Assembly: GCA_937943575.1 (NCBI GenBank)
Contig: CALEAV010000015.1
Location: 1-64,000, forward strand
Reading direction: 5' to 3'
DNA: 64,000 nucleotides
Source of the DNA: an uncultured bacterium
GTDB taxonomy: Bacteria > Desulfobacterota > Desulfobaccia > Desulfobaccales > 0-14-0-80-60-11
In this document: positions 56,486 to 64,000 of the stretch, in pieces
How the letters are laid out: every line of letters begins with the position of its first letter
Numbering within the stretch: the stretch's first letter is position 1
The notes under the pieces: generated by a model
What the model was told of the DNA's origin: nothing
Databases searched by the model: none
What the model saw: only the letters and a program-made list of their open reading frames with translations
Program-made: the position numbers and the translations under genes

Positions 56486-57135
56486 CGATGGTGCGGGGTT
56501 CAGGGGCCTTTGCCCCCGCCCCGGGGTTGTGCCTGCCTCCCGGGGGAGAAAAACTCTTGCCCTCCTTCCCGGCTTTTTGGTATGGTTACCGTTGGACTTG
56601 CGGGAAAAGGAGTCAGGGAAGGTCCTGACCCCTCTCCCATCTTCCTCTCCTGAGGTCTCGAAAAGGGGCGGGAGGAGAAGGTGAGGAGGGGAGGGGGCAC
56701 CGGCTCCGCTCTTGCCCGCCACCACGTCCGACGCAGCCAAGGCTTCGCCCCCGAGGGCGGCATGTCCCACCGGGAGGGGGGACCCCTTGGCTGCAGTCAT
56801 GGCTCACAGCCCCAAGGGGGTGATCCCAGGTGCAGCGACCCTGCATCCGCCGCAAATCCTGAAGCCCGGGTGCGTCCAGGGCCTTGGCAAGGCCCCTGAC
56901 CCCGGCCGGCGCGAGGCGGCAGGGAGGGAGCACCTGGGAGCGTCAGTCCTGATGTCCTGATCCCACCTCACTCCCTCTCTTCCGGGAAAGGTCTCCTCCT
57001 CTCCCTCGCCCCGCCGGCTTCCACCAGAAAAAAATTCCGCCCCGGGCGAGTCCTGCGGTCTTGCCGCCCCGCACCCGTGCGCGCCCTGGCTTGGCCGGCC
57101 GCTCCTGGACTGACGTCCGGGGGGAGGAGGAGGAC

Positions 57136-57579
57136 ATGGAGGGGAATTCCTACAAAATTCTCGGATTGTGCTGTCGCTGGTGCTCCTATGCCGGCGCCGA
57201 CCTGGCCGGCGCCATGCGTCTGCAGTACCCCCCGGAGATCCGCATCGTCATGGTGCCCTGCACCGGGCGGGTGGATATTCTGCACATCCTCAAGGCCTTC
57301 GAGGCCGGGTTCGACGCCGTCTTCGTCTCCGGCTGCCACGAAGGCGACTGCCATTACCTGGAGGGCAACGTCCGGGCCCGCAAACGCATCACTAAGCTGA
57401 AAAAAGTGTTGGAGGAGCTGGGCCTGGAGCCCGAGCGCCTGGAAATGTTCCACGTCAGCTCCGGCGAAGGCCCCAAATTTGCCCAGGTCTGCCGGGAGAT
57501 GTACGACCGGGTGGCGCGCCTGGGCCCCAACCCGGTGCGCCGCGCCCCTCAGCCCGCGGCGGCCGCCGCCTCCAACTGA
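57136..57579 (+). CDS. MvhD-type [2Fe-2S] hydrogenase/Hdr electron-transfer subunit
   Basis: ILGLCCRWCSYAGADLAG...PEIRIVMVPCTGRVDILHILKAFEAGFDAVFVSGCHEGDCHYLEGN. Confidence 0.92.
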   Translation: MEGNSYKILGLCCRWCSYAGADLAGAMRLQYPPEIRIVMVPCTGRVDILHILKAFEAGFDAVFVSGCHEGDCHYLEGNVRARKRITKLKKVLEELGLEPERLEMFHVSSGEGPKFAQVCREMYDRVARLGPNPVRRAPQPAAAAASN

Positions 57580-57602
57580 CTGCCTGAAAGAGAGGTGCCA
57601 TC

Positions 57603-58874
57603 ATGGAAAAGGTCCTGGATCTGAAGAATCTGGCCGCCCGGCGTCGGCAGAGCGCCTTCGCCGACATCATCCCCGAGGCCCACGCCAATATCTGCTTCAC
57701 CTGCGGCACCTGCTCGGGAGGCTGCCCCCTGACCGGCATGGAAAGCACCAGGGACGAGGGCCTGGACTGCCGCAAGGCCATCCGCATGGTGCTTCTGGGG
57801 ATGGAGCAGGAGCTCATCGACTCCCGCTTCCCCTGGATCTGCACCGCCTGCAACCGCTGTGAGGAAGGCTGCCCCATGGGCATCAAGCTCACCAAGGTCT
57901 GGTACCGGGCCAAGGCCCTCAGGCCCCGGGACAAGGTGCCGGGCATCCTCCATAAAGGCGTGGAGCTCTGCCTCAAGACCGGCAACAACATGGGCATCCC
58001 CACCGACGAATACGTCACCCTGCTGCAGGAGCTGGGGGAGGAGCTGGCCGAGGAATGCTGCCCCGGCTTTGAAACCCCGGTGGACAAGGAGGACGTGGAC
58101 TACCTCCACTTCCAGAACTCCAAGGAGGCCTACGCCGAGCCCGATGACATGAAGTGGTGGTGGAAGATCTTCTATGCCGCCAAGGTGAGCTGGACCACCC
58201 CCTCCACCAACTGGGAGTCCGTGGACTGGGGGCTCTTCACCGCCAATGCCGAGGCCTCCAAGGAGATCGCCCGCCGCAAGGTGGAGCATATGAAGCGCCT
58301 GCGGGCCCGCACCCTCATCCTGCCGGACTGCGGCGGCGCCTCCTACGGCACCCGCTACAACATCGAGCAGTACTTCAAACACGAGTTCGGGCCGAAAACG
58401 GGCCACGAATACGTCTATTTCTTCGACGTGCTCCTGCGCTTCCTGGAAGAGGGGCGCATCAAAGTGGACAAATCGGTGCATGCCGACCGCATCGTCACCT
58501 GGCACGACTCCTGTAAGCACGGCCGCTCCGCGGTGATGGCCTTCGGGGACGCCTCCAACTTCGAGAAGGCCCGCAAAATCATCAGCTACCTCATCGACAT
58601 GGACAACTTCCGGGAGATGCCCCACAACCGCATGCAGGCCTTCTGCTGCGGCGCCGGCGCCGGCAACTGGCCCGGCCCCTTCGAAAAGGAGAAGACCGAG
58701 CACGGCCGCTTCAAGGTGGACGACATCCGGGCCACCGGCGCCGATTTGGTGGTGGTGGGCTGCTCCAACTGCCGGGACCAGATCATGAAAAACCTCAAGC
58801 CCAAATACAACCTGGATATCGAGGTGAAATACCTCTGGGAGATGGTGGCCGACGCCCTCATCCTGGACGTCTAA
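57603..58874 (+). CDS. HdrC-HdrB-like fused heterodisulfide-reductase-type iron-sulfur protein
   Basis: Two [4Fe-4S] motifs (CFTCGTCSGGCP, CTACNRCEEGCP) then CCG-type cysteines (HDSCKHG, FCCGAGAG, GCSNC). Confidence 0.88.
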   Translation: MEKVLDLKNLAARRRQSAFADIIPEAHANICFTCGTCSGGCPLTGMESTRDEGLDCRKAIRMVLLGMEQELIDSRFPWICTACNRCEEGCPMGIKLTKVWYRAKALRPRDKVPGILHKGVELCLKTGNNMGIPTDEYVTLLQELGEELAEECCPGFETPVDKEDVDYLHFQNSKEAYAEPDDMKWWWKIFYAAKVSWTTPSTNWESVDWGLFTANAEASKEIARRKVEHMKRLRARTLILPDCGGASYGTRYNIEQYFKHEFGPKTGHEYVYFFDVLLRFLEEGRIKVDKSVHADRIVTWHDSCKHGRSAVMAFGDASNFEKARKIISYLIDMDNFREMPHNRMQAFCCGAGAGNWPGPFEKEKTEHGRFKVDDIRATGADLVVVGCSNCRDQIMKNLKPKYNLDIEVKYLWEMVADALILDV

Positions 58875-58935
58875 GCCTCCCCTTAAACCGGAGGGGGGCT
58901 TCCCCCCTCCGCATCCCTCCCCAAGGAGACCCTGC

Positions 58936-60210
58936 ATGCCTGGTCCCTATGATGAGATGTGGGAAAAACTCAACCTGGACCTGAGCGCCCACGAGCATCT
59001 GCTCCAGGTCCTGGGAAAATTCTACGGCGACATCTACCTCAGCCAGCAGGGCCGCCTCAAGGGCATGGAGTATCTGGACTTTGTCCTCTCCGAGGTGCAC
59101 GGCCTGCGCATCCAGGAGCTGCAGGCGGCCAAGGCCCAGGGCCGCAAAATCATCGGCACCTTCTGCATCTTCGTCCCCGAAGAGCTCATCCTGGCCGCCG
59201 ACGGCGTCTGCGTGGGCCTGTGCGCCGGCGCCGAAATCGGCAAGGAGGCGGCGGAGAAGATCCTGCCCCGCAACACCTGCGCCCTCATCAAGTCCTTCGT
59301 CGGCTTCAAGCTCTCCCGCCTCTGCCCCTACATCGAGTCCTGCGACCTGGTGGTGGGCGAGACCACCTGTGACGGCAAGAAGAAAGCCTACGAGATCTTC
59401 GAGGAATACGCCCCGGTCTATGTCATGGAAATCCCCCAGATGAAGCAGGCCTGCGATCGGGACCTGTGGCGGGCCGAGGTGGTGCGCTTCAAGGCCAAGG
59501 TGGAGGAAATCACCGGCAGGACCATCACCGCCGAGAAACTCAGAGAGGCCGTCCGCCTGGTGAACGCCCGCCGTCGGGTCCTTAAGCGCCTTAATGAGCT
59601 CCGGGCGGCCGTCCCCACCCCCATCTCCGGCCGGGATGTGCTCCTCATCAACCAGGTGAGCTTCTATGACGATCCGGTGCGCTTCACCGCCAAGATCGGC
59701 GAGCTCTGCGACGAGCTGGAGAAGCGGGTCCGGGCCGGGGAGGGCGTGGTGCCCGCCGGCACCCCCCGCCTGATGCTCTCGGGCTGCCCCATGGCGGTGC
59801 CCAACTGGAAGCTCCCGTATATCATCGAGTCCTCAGGCGCCGTCGTGGTGGGCGAGGAATCCTGCATCGGCACCCGCAACATCCGGGACCTGGTGGACGA
59901 GACGGGGCAGACCCTGGAGGAGCTCCTCGACGCCCTGGTGGACCGCTACATGCGCATCGACTGCGCCTGCTTCACCCCCAACCGGGAGCGCCTGGAGCAC
60001 ATCGTGCAGATGGCCCGGGACCTGAAGGTGAACGGCGTCATCCATTTTGCCCTCAATTTCTGCCAGCCCTATGCCATGGAGGCCTTCAAGGTGGGCCGGG
60101 CCCTGGAGAAAGCAGGCATCCCCATGCTGCCCATCGAAACGGATTACAGCATGGAGGATGTGGAGCAGCTCAAGACCCGGGTGGAGGCCTTCGTGGAGAT
60201 GGTGCGCTGA
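58936..60210 (+). CDS. Double-cubane cluster protein (DCCP/YjiM-like, 2-hydroxyacyl-CoA dehydratase superfamily)
   Basis: RNTCALIKSFVGFKLSRLCPYIESCDLVVGETTCDGKKKAYEIFEEYAPVYVMEIPQ...LMLSGCPMAVPNWKLPYIIESSGAVVVGEESCIGTRN resembles E. coli YjiM from memory. Confidence 0.82.
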   Translation: MPGPYDEMWEKLNLDLSAHEHLLQVLGKFYGDIYLSQQGRLKGMEYLDFVLSEVHGLRIQELQAAKAQGRKIIGTFCIFVPEELILAADGVCVGLCAGAEIGKEAAEKILPRNTCALIKSFVGFKLSRLCPYIESCDLVVGETTCDGKKKAYEIFEEYAPVYVMEIPQMKQACDRDLWRAEVVRFKAKVEEITGRTITAEKLREAVRLVNARRRVLKRLNELRAAVPTPISGRDVLLINQVSFYDDPVRFTAKIGELCDELEKRVRAGEGVVPAGTPRLMLSGCPMAVPNWKLPYIIESSGAVVVGEESCIGTRNIRDLVDETGQTLEELLDALVDRYMRIDCACFTPNRERLEHIVQMARDLKVNGVIHFALNFCQPYAMEAFKVGRALEKAGIPMLPIETDYSMEDVEQLKTRVEAFVEMVR

Positions 60211-60223
60211 CGGGAGACAGGTT

Positions 60224-60457
60224 ATGGCCCCGGACAGAGCCGTGGTGATCCCCTTCGCCTGCCACCACCAGTTTCAGGACCGGCGGCGGCTGCAGGAGCT
60301 GAAAAACACCCTCCTGGCCGAAACCCTGGCCTTTGCCCAGGTGGCCCTGGACAACGCCGCCCTTATGGGCCCGGACGCCAAGGCAATGCGCCTCCTGGAG
60401 ATGGCCTGCCGCCTGCTGGAGGAGGCCCGGGACCGCCTGGTGCGGGAATTGCTGTGA
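60224..60457 (+). CDS. Small helical hypothetical protein (77 aa) of DCCP operon
   Basis: MAPDRAVVIPFACHHQFQDRRRLQELKNTLLAETLAFAQVALDNAALMGPDAKAMRLLEMACRLLEEARDRLVRELL; stop overlaps the activase GTG. Confidence 0.65.
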   Translation: MAPDRAVVIPFACHHQFQDRRRLQELKNTLLAETLAFAQVALDNAALMGPDAKAMRLLEMACRLLEEARDRLVRELL

Positions 60458-61236
60458 GCGAAAGGCCTTCTGCCTTGGTGGCGGGGATCGATATCGGCTC
60501 CCGCTCCATCGAGCTGGTGCTGCTGGAAAACGGGGAGGTGGTCCACTGGGATCTCCTCCCCACCACCTACGACCCCCTGAAGCAATGCCGCAGTCTGCTG
60601 GACCGGGTGCAGGTCCGGCGGGTGGTGGCCACCGGCTACGGCCGCCGCCTGCTGGAGGGCAATCCCGGGCAGCTTGAGGTGCGCACCATCACCGAGATCC
60701 AGGCCTATGCCCTGGGGGCCCGCCATCTGGTGCCCACCGCCCGCACCATCCTGGACATCGGCGGCCAGGACACCAAGGCCATCCTCCTCACTCCGGAAGG
60801 CCGGGTGGCCAAGTTCGAGATGAACGACCGCTGCGCCGCCGGCACCGGCAAATTCCTGGAGTTCATGGCCGTGGCCCTGCAGATCCCCCTGGAGGAGTTC
60901 GGCGCCTTCGCCCTGACGGCCGATAAGCGGATCACGGTGAGCAGCATGTGCACGGTGTTCGCCGAGAGCGAGGCCACCAGCCTCATGGCCCGGGGCGAAA
61001 AGCCCGCCAACATCGCCCTGGGCCTGCATCTGGCCGTCGTCTCCCGCACCGTGGCCATGCTGAGAAGGGTGGGGATCACGCCGCCCCTGGTCTTCGCCGG
61101 TGGCGTGGCCCACAACCCTGCCGTGCGCCGGCTTCTGGAGGAGGCCCTGGGGCAGGAGGTCATGGTGCCGGAGCAGCCGGATCTGGTGGGGGCCCTGGGC
61201 GCCGCCCTCCACGCCTGGCGGCTGTCGGAAGATTGA
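60454..61236 (+). CDS. ATP-dependent activator/reductase (YjiL / 2-hydroxyglutaryl-CoA dehydratase activase family)
   Basis: VAGIDIGSRSIELVLLENGEVV...TILDIGGQDTKAILL...NDRCAAGTGKFLEFMA...VFAGGVAHNPAVRRLLEEALG. Confidence 0.93.
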   Translation: MSERPSALVAGIDIGSRSIELVLLENGEVVHWDLLPTTYDPLKQCRSLLDRVQVRRVVATGYGRRLLEGNPGQLEVRTITEIQAYALGARHLVPTARTILDIGGQDTKAILLTPEGRVAKFEMNDRCAAGTGKFLEFMAVALQIPLEEFGAFALTADKRITVSSMCTVFAESEATSLMARGEKPANIALGLHLAVVSRTVAMLRRVGITPPLVFAGGVAHNPAVRRLLEEALGQEVMVPEQPDLVGALGAALHAWRLSED

Positions 61237-61332
61237 GGGCAGGCCCGGGGTGCGTCCTCCCTCCTCCCGCCCTGGAGGGGAGGACAACTCCCGCCTCTGG
61301 CCGGGATGCGCGTCGACTGGGGGGGAGGGCCC

Positions 61333-61373
61333 GGGAGAGGGGGCAGGGGAAGTGCTCCCTGGCCCCCTCTCCC
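61333..61373. repeat. GC-rich intergenic hairpin repeat (related copies at about 13927-13946 and 62731-62747)
   Basis: gggagagggggcagggg ... ccctggccccctctccc inverted repeat; ccctggccccctctccc block recurs in other intergenic gaps. Confidence 0.6.
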
Positions 61374-61392
61374 GAAGCAGCTGACGGTGCGG

Positions 61393-62268
61393 TCAAATCA
61401 CCTTATGGAGGGGGTATTCCACGATGCCCTGGGCTCCGGCGCTGATGAGGCGGGGGATGAGGTGGCGCACCTCGCTCTGGTTCACCATCACCTCCACGGA
61501 ATACCAGTCCGTCTCGTACAGCGGGGCAATGGTGGGGGCAAGGAGGCTGGGCAGGATCTCCACGATGGCCTTGAGGCCCTTTTCCGGGATGTTCATCTTC
61601 AGGCCCACCATATTTTCGGCCCTGAGCGCCCCCAGGAGCAGCACCATGATGTTGCCGATCTTCTCCCGCTTCCAGGGGTTTTTCTCCCAGACCTCGGGGT
61701 TGGCGATGAGCTGGGTGTTGGACTGGAAAAACTCATGGATGATTTTGAGGCCGTGGGCCTTGATGGTGCTGCCGGTTTCGGTGACCTCCACCACGGCGTC
61801 GGCCAGCCCGGCGGCCACCTTGGCCTCGGTGGCCCCCCAGGAAAACTCCACCGTCACCGGGATGTGGCGCTCGGCGAAGTATCTCCGGGTGTAGTTCACC
61901 AGTTCGGTGGCGATCTTTTTCCCCGCCAGGTCCTTGAGGGTGCGGATGTCGGAATCCGCCGGCACCGCCAGCACCCAGCGCACCGGGTTGGTGGAGGCCT
62001 TGGAATACATCAGGTCGGCCACCACCACCACCTTGGAGTCGTTCTCCATGATCCAGTCCTTGCCGGTGAGGCCGCAGTCCAGGACGCCGCTCTCCACATA
62101 GCGGCTCATCTCCTGGGCCCGGCACATGGAGCAGGAGATCTCCGGGTCGTCAATTTCGGGAAAATAACTGCGGCCGCTCACCCGGATGTGCCAGCCGGCC
62201 CGGCGGAAAAGATCGATGGTGGCCTTCTCCAGGCTGCCTTTGGGGATTCCCAGACGCAGTTTATCCAC
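61393..62268 (-). CDS. hisG: ATP phosphoribosyltransferase (long form, HisG_C present)
   Basis: [28 protein letters not shown]...[13 protein letters not shown]...[18 protein letters not shown]-type; C-terminal extension to LHKVI. Confidence 0.93.
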   Translation of the reverse strand: MDKLRLGIPKGSLEKATIDLFRRAGWHIRVSGRSYFPEIDDPEISCSMCRAQEMSRYVESGVLDCGLTGKDWIMENDSKVVVVADLMYSKASTNPVRWVLAVPADSDIRTLKDLAGKKIATELVNYTRRYFAERHIPVTVEFSWGATEAKVAAGLADAVVEVTETGSTIKAHGLKIIHEFFQSNTQLIANPEVWEKNPWKREKIGNIMVLLLGALRAENMVGLKMNIPEKGLKAIVEILPSLLAPTIAPLYETDWYSVEVMVNQSEVRHLIPRLISAGAQGIVEYPLHKVI

Positions 62269-62653
62269 GCGTGTACACCTCCTTGGGATCAAAGACCGGG
62301 GTGCCTTCCGTTTCCCAGCCGGCGGCGGTCCAGCGACGGTAAAAGCAGCTCTCATATCCGGTGTGGCAGGCGGCGCCGCCCACCTGCTCCACCTGGAGGA
62401 GCACCGCATCGGCGTCGCAGTCCAGGTAGATGGCCCGGACTTTCTGGACGTGGCCGCTGGTGCCGCCCTTGCGCCAGATGCTCTGGCGGCTGCGGCTGAA
62501 ATAGTGCGCCTCGCCGGTGGCCAGCGTCAGGCGGAAGGCCTCCTCGTTCATGTAGGCCAGCATCAGCACCCGGCCGCTTCGCACATCCTGGGCCACGGCC
62601 GGCACCAGCCCCCCCATTTTCTCAAAAGCCGGTTTCACGTCTTCCGGTGTCAT
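62261..62653 (-). CDS. hisI: Phosphoribosyl-AMP cyclohydrolase
   Basis: [90 protein letters not shown]. Confidence 0.95.
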   Translation of the reverse strand: MTPEDVKPAFEKMGGLVPAVAQDVRSGRVLMLAYMNEEAFRLTLATGEAHYFSRSRQSIWRKGGTSGHVQKVRAIYLDCDADAVLLQVEQVGGAACHTGYESCFYRRWTAAGWETEGTPVFDPKEVYTRG

Positions 62654-62810
62654 CTTTGCATATTGCCCTTTTCGGTTTCCCTGCGGCCCCGGGGATGATA
62701 CAGTTACTTATGGCCTTACCGACCACTCGTGGGAGAGGGGGCCAGGGGCCTGCGATCCCCCGGTCCTGCACCCAAGAATCCCTGTCGCCCCGGTCTCACG
62801 TCCACAGGGT

Positions 62811-63203
62811 GTGCCCGTGAGCAAGGTCATTCCCTTCAGTCAGCTGGCCAAAGCCCAGCATCTCAACTACCTGGAGCACAAGCGCCGGGAATACCTGGAG
62901 CGGGAGGACTATCTGGCCCGCCTGCGCCGGCTCCTCTTTCAGATTGAAGGCCAGATGCGCCAGGCCGAGGTCCTGCAGCAGGACCTCTTCCTCCAGGTGG
63001 CCCGCCACTTTCAGCTGGACTTCGCCTTCCCCAGCCAGGGGGACCGCTTGGCCCTGCAGATCTTCTTTGTGGAGAATCCCTTCATCCAGGCCCTCACCGC
63101 CTTTTTCCAGGGCAAGCTCACTGCCGAGGAGACCCTGACCCGCATCCAGGCCTTGGGCGGCGCCCCCAAGGCTCCGGGTGGCGAGGAAGGCGCCGGTTCC
63201 TAA
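62811..63203 (+). CDS. Hypothetical protein (coiled-coil-like)
   Basis: VSKVIPFSQLAKAQHLNYLEHKRREYLEREDYLARLRRLLFQIEGQMRQAEVLQQDLFLQVARHFQLDF; GTG start likely. Confidence 0.6.
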   Translation: MPVSKVIPFSQLAKAQHLNYLEHKRREYLEREDYLARLRRLLFQIEGQMRQAEVLQQDLFLQVARHFQLDFAFPSQGDRLALQIFFVENPFIQALTAFFQGKLTAEETLTRIQALGGAPKAPGGEEGAGS

Positions 63204-63311
63204 GCCCCTCTTCCCTCCAGCTTATCTTCTCCATGACCTGTGGAGCTTTGAAAAAGGAGGTCGGCCCTACACCGCTGCGGCCGGCGTCAAGGCGAGGGAG
63301 GCCGCTTCGCC

Positions 63312-64000
63312 TCAGCCGCTCCACTCCACCAGGGCCGCCGCCCAGGTGACGCCGGCCCCGAAGGAGCAGAGCAGCACCTTGTCCCCGGGCTTGATGTGGC
63401 CGGAGCGCACCGCTTCGTGCAGGGCCAGCGGCACTGAGGCCGCCGAGGTGTTGCCGTAGCGGTCCACGTTGACGTAGAGCTTCTCCATGGGCACCTTGGC
63501 AAAGCGGGCCGCGGCCTCCAGGATGCGGTTGTTGGCCTGGTGGATGATGAGATAGTCCAACTCCTCCCGGGGGATGCCGCTCATCTCGGAGATGCGGCGG
63601 ATGCATTCCTTGACGGCGTTCACCGCAAACTTGAAGATCTCCGGGCCGTCCATGTAGATGAAATGCCGCCGGGTGGTCTCCTGCCGGGGCAGGAAAGGAC
63701 TCACCTCGGCATTGAACTCCGTCTGGCAGTACAGGCGCATATTCAGGCTGGAGGCCACAAAGGAGGCGAGAATCCCGCCCTGTGCCACCGGGCCTGCCAC
63801 CACCGCCCCGGCCCCATCCCCGAAGAGCACGCAGGTGGAGCGGTCCCGCCAGTCGGTGAAGCGGGAGTTGGCATCACTGCCGATGACCAAGACCGGCCGC
63901 CCGTCCACCGCCACCAGGCGCTCGGCGAGATAGAGGGCGTAGTTGAAGCCGCTGCAGCCCGCCTGCAGGTCAAAGGCGCCGAGCGTGCCGTTGAGGCCCA
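63312..64000 (-). CDS. fabH: 3-oxoacyl-ACP synthase III (FabH), partial at window edge
   Basis: DLQAGCSGFNYALYLAERLVAVDG...VLFGDGAGAVV...IIHQANNRILEAAARF...YGNTSAASVPLALHEAV...GDKVLLCSFGAGVTWAA; 5' part lies beyond position 64000. Confidence 0.93.
   Translation of the reverse strand, partial: GLNGTLGAFDLQAGCSGFNYALYLAERLVAVDGRPVLVIGSDANSRFTDWRDRSTCVLFGDGAGAVVAGPVAQGGILASFVASSLNMRLYCQTEFNAEVSPFLPRQETTRRHFIYMDGPEIFKFAVNAVKECIRRISEMSGIPREELDYLIIHQANNRILEAAARFAKVPMEKLYVNVDRYGNTSAASVPLALHEAVRSGHIKPGDKVLLCSFGAGVTWAAALVEWSG

Noticed and set aside
58936-60210. Annotation as benzoyl-CoA reductase or 2-hydroxyglutaryl-CoA dehydratase subunit
   Set aside because: There is a single large subunit with YjiM-like motifs (CPYIESCDLVVGETTCDGKKKAYE) rather than an A/B subunit pair; DCCP fits better.
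62654-62810. His-rich leader peptide attenuator upstream of hisI-hisG
   Set aside because: Read specifically for a His-codon run and terminator; none found.

Overview
High-GC bacterial chromosome window, gene-dense, with gene content that fits Desulfobacterota (taxon is an inference). From left to right it holds: (i) two Mu-like phage head genes (I-type protease, T-type capsid) at the left edge; (ii) an exopolysaccharide export locus (BY-kinase, Wzz/GumC, outer-membrane beta-barrel, Wza-like); (iii) a branched-chain/aromatic locus with livKHMGF-type ABC genes, indolepyruvate:ferredoxin oxidoreductase (iorAB), and one ORF fusing a LivF-type ATPase to a phenylacetate-CoA ligase; (iv) an LPS/lipid A locus (lpxA, three GT9 heptosyltransferase-type genes, one fused to lpxK, gmhB, msbA) containing a sharp AT-rich island; (v) an aromatic amino-acid operon using archaeal-type entry enzymes (ADH synthase, 3-dehydroquinate synthase II, then pheA, aroD, aroE); (vi) glycosyltransferases, a two-component system, msrA, an antiporter and a bacterial dynamin; (vii) an MvhD / HdrCB-like / double-cubane-cluster-protein / activase redox operon; (viii) hisI-hisG and a partial fabH. 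The strongest new observation is upstream of the aromatic operon. A promoter is followed by a 28-codon leader [31 protein letters not shown], then a 22-nt antiterminator pairing (20/22 paired) that is mutually exclusive with a 12-bp intrinsic terminator. This is a Tyr/Phe transcription attenuator on an archaeal-type shikimate operon, and the ORF track does not list it. No tRNA, rRNA or CRISPR array was recognised. All product calls come from reading motifs by eye; no database search was run.
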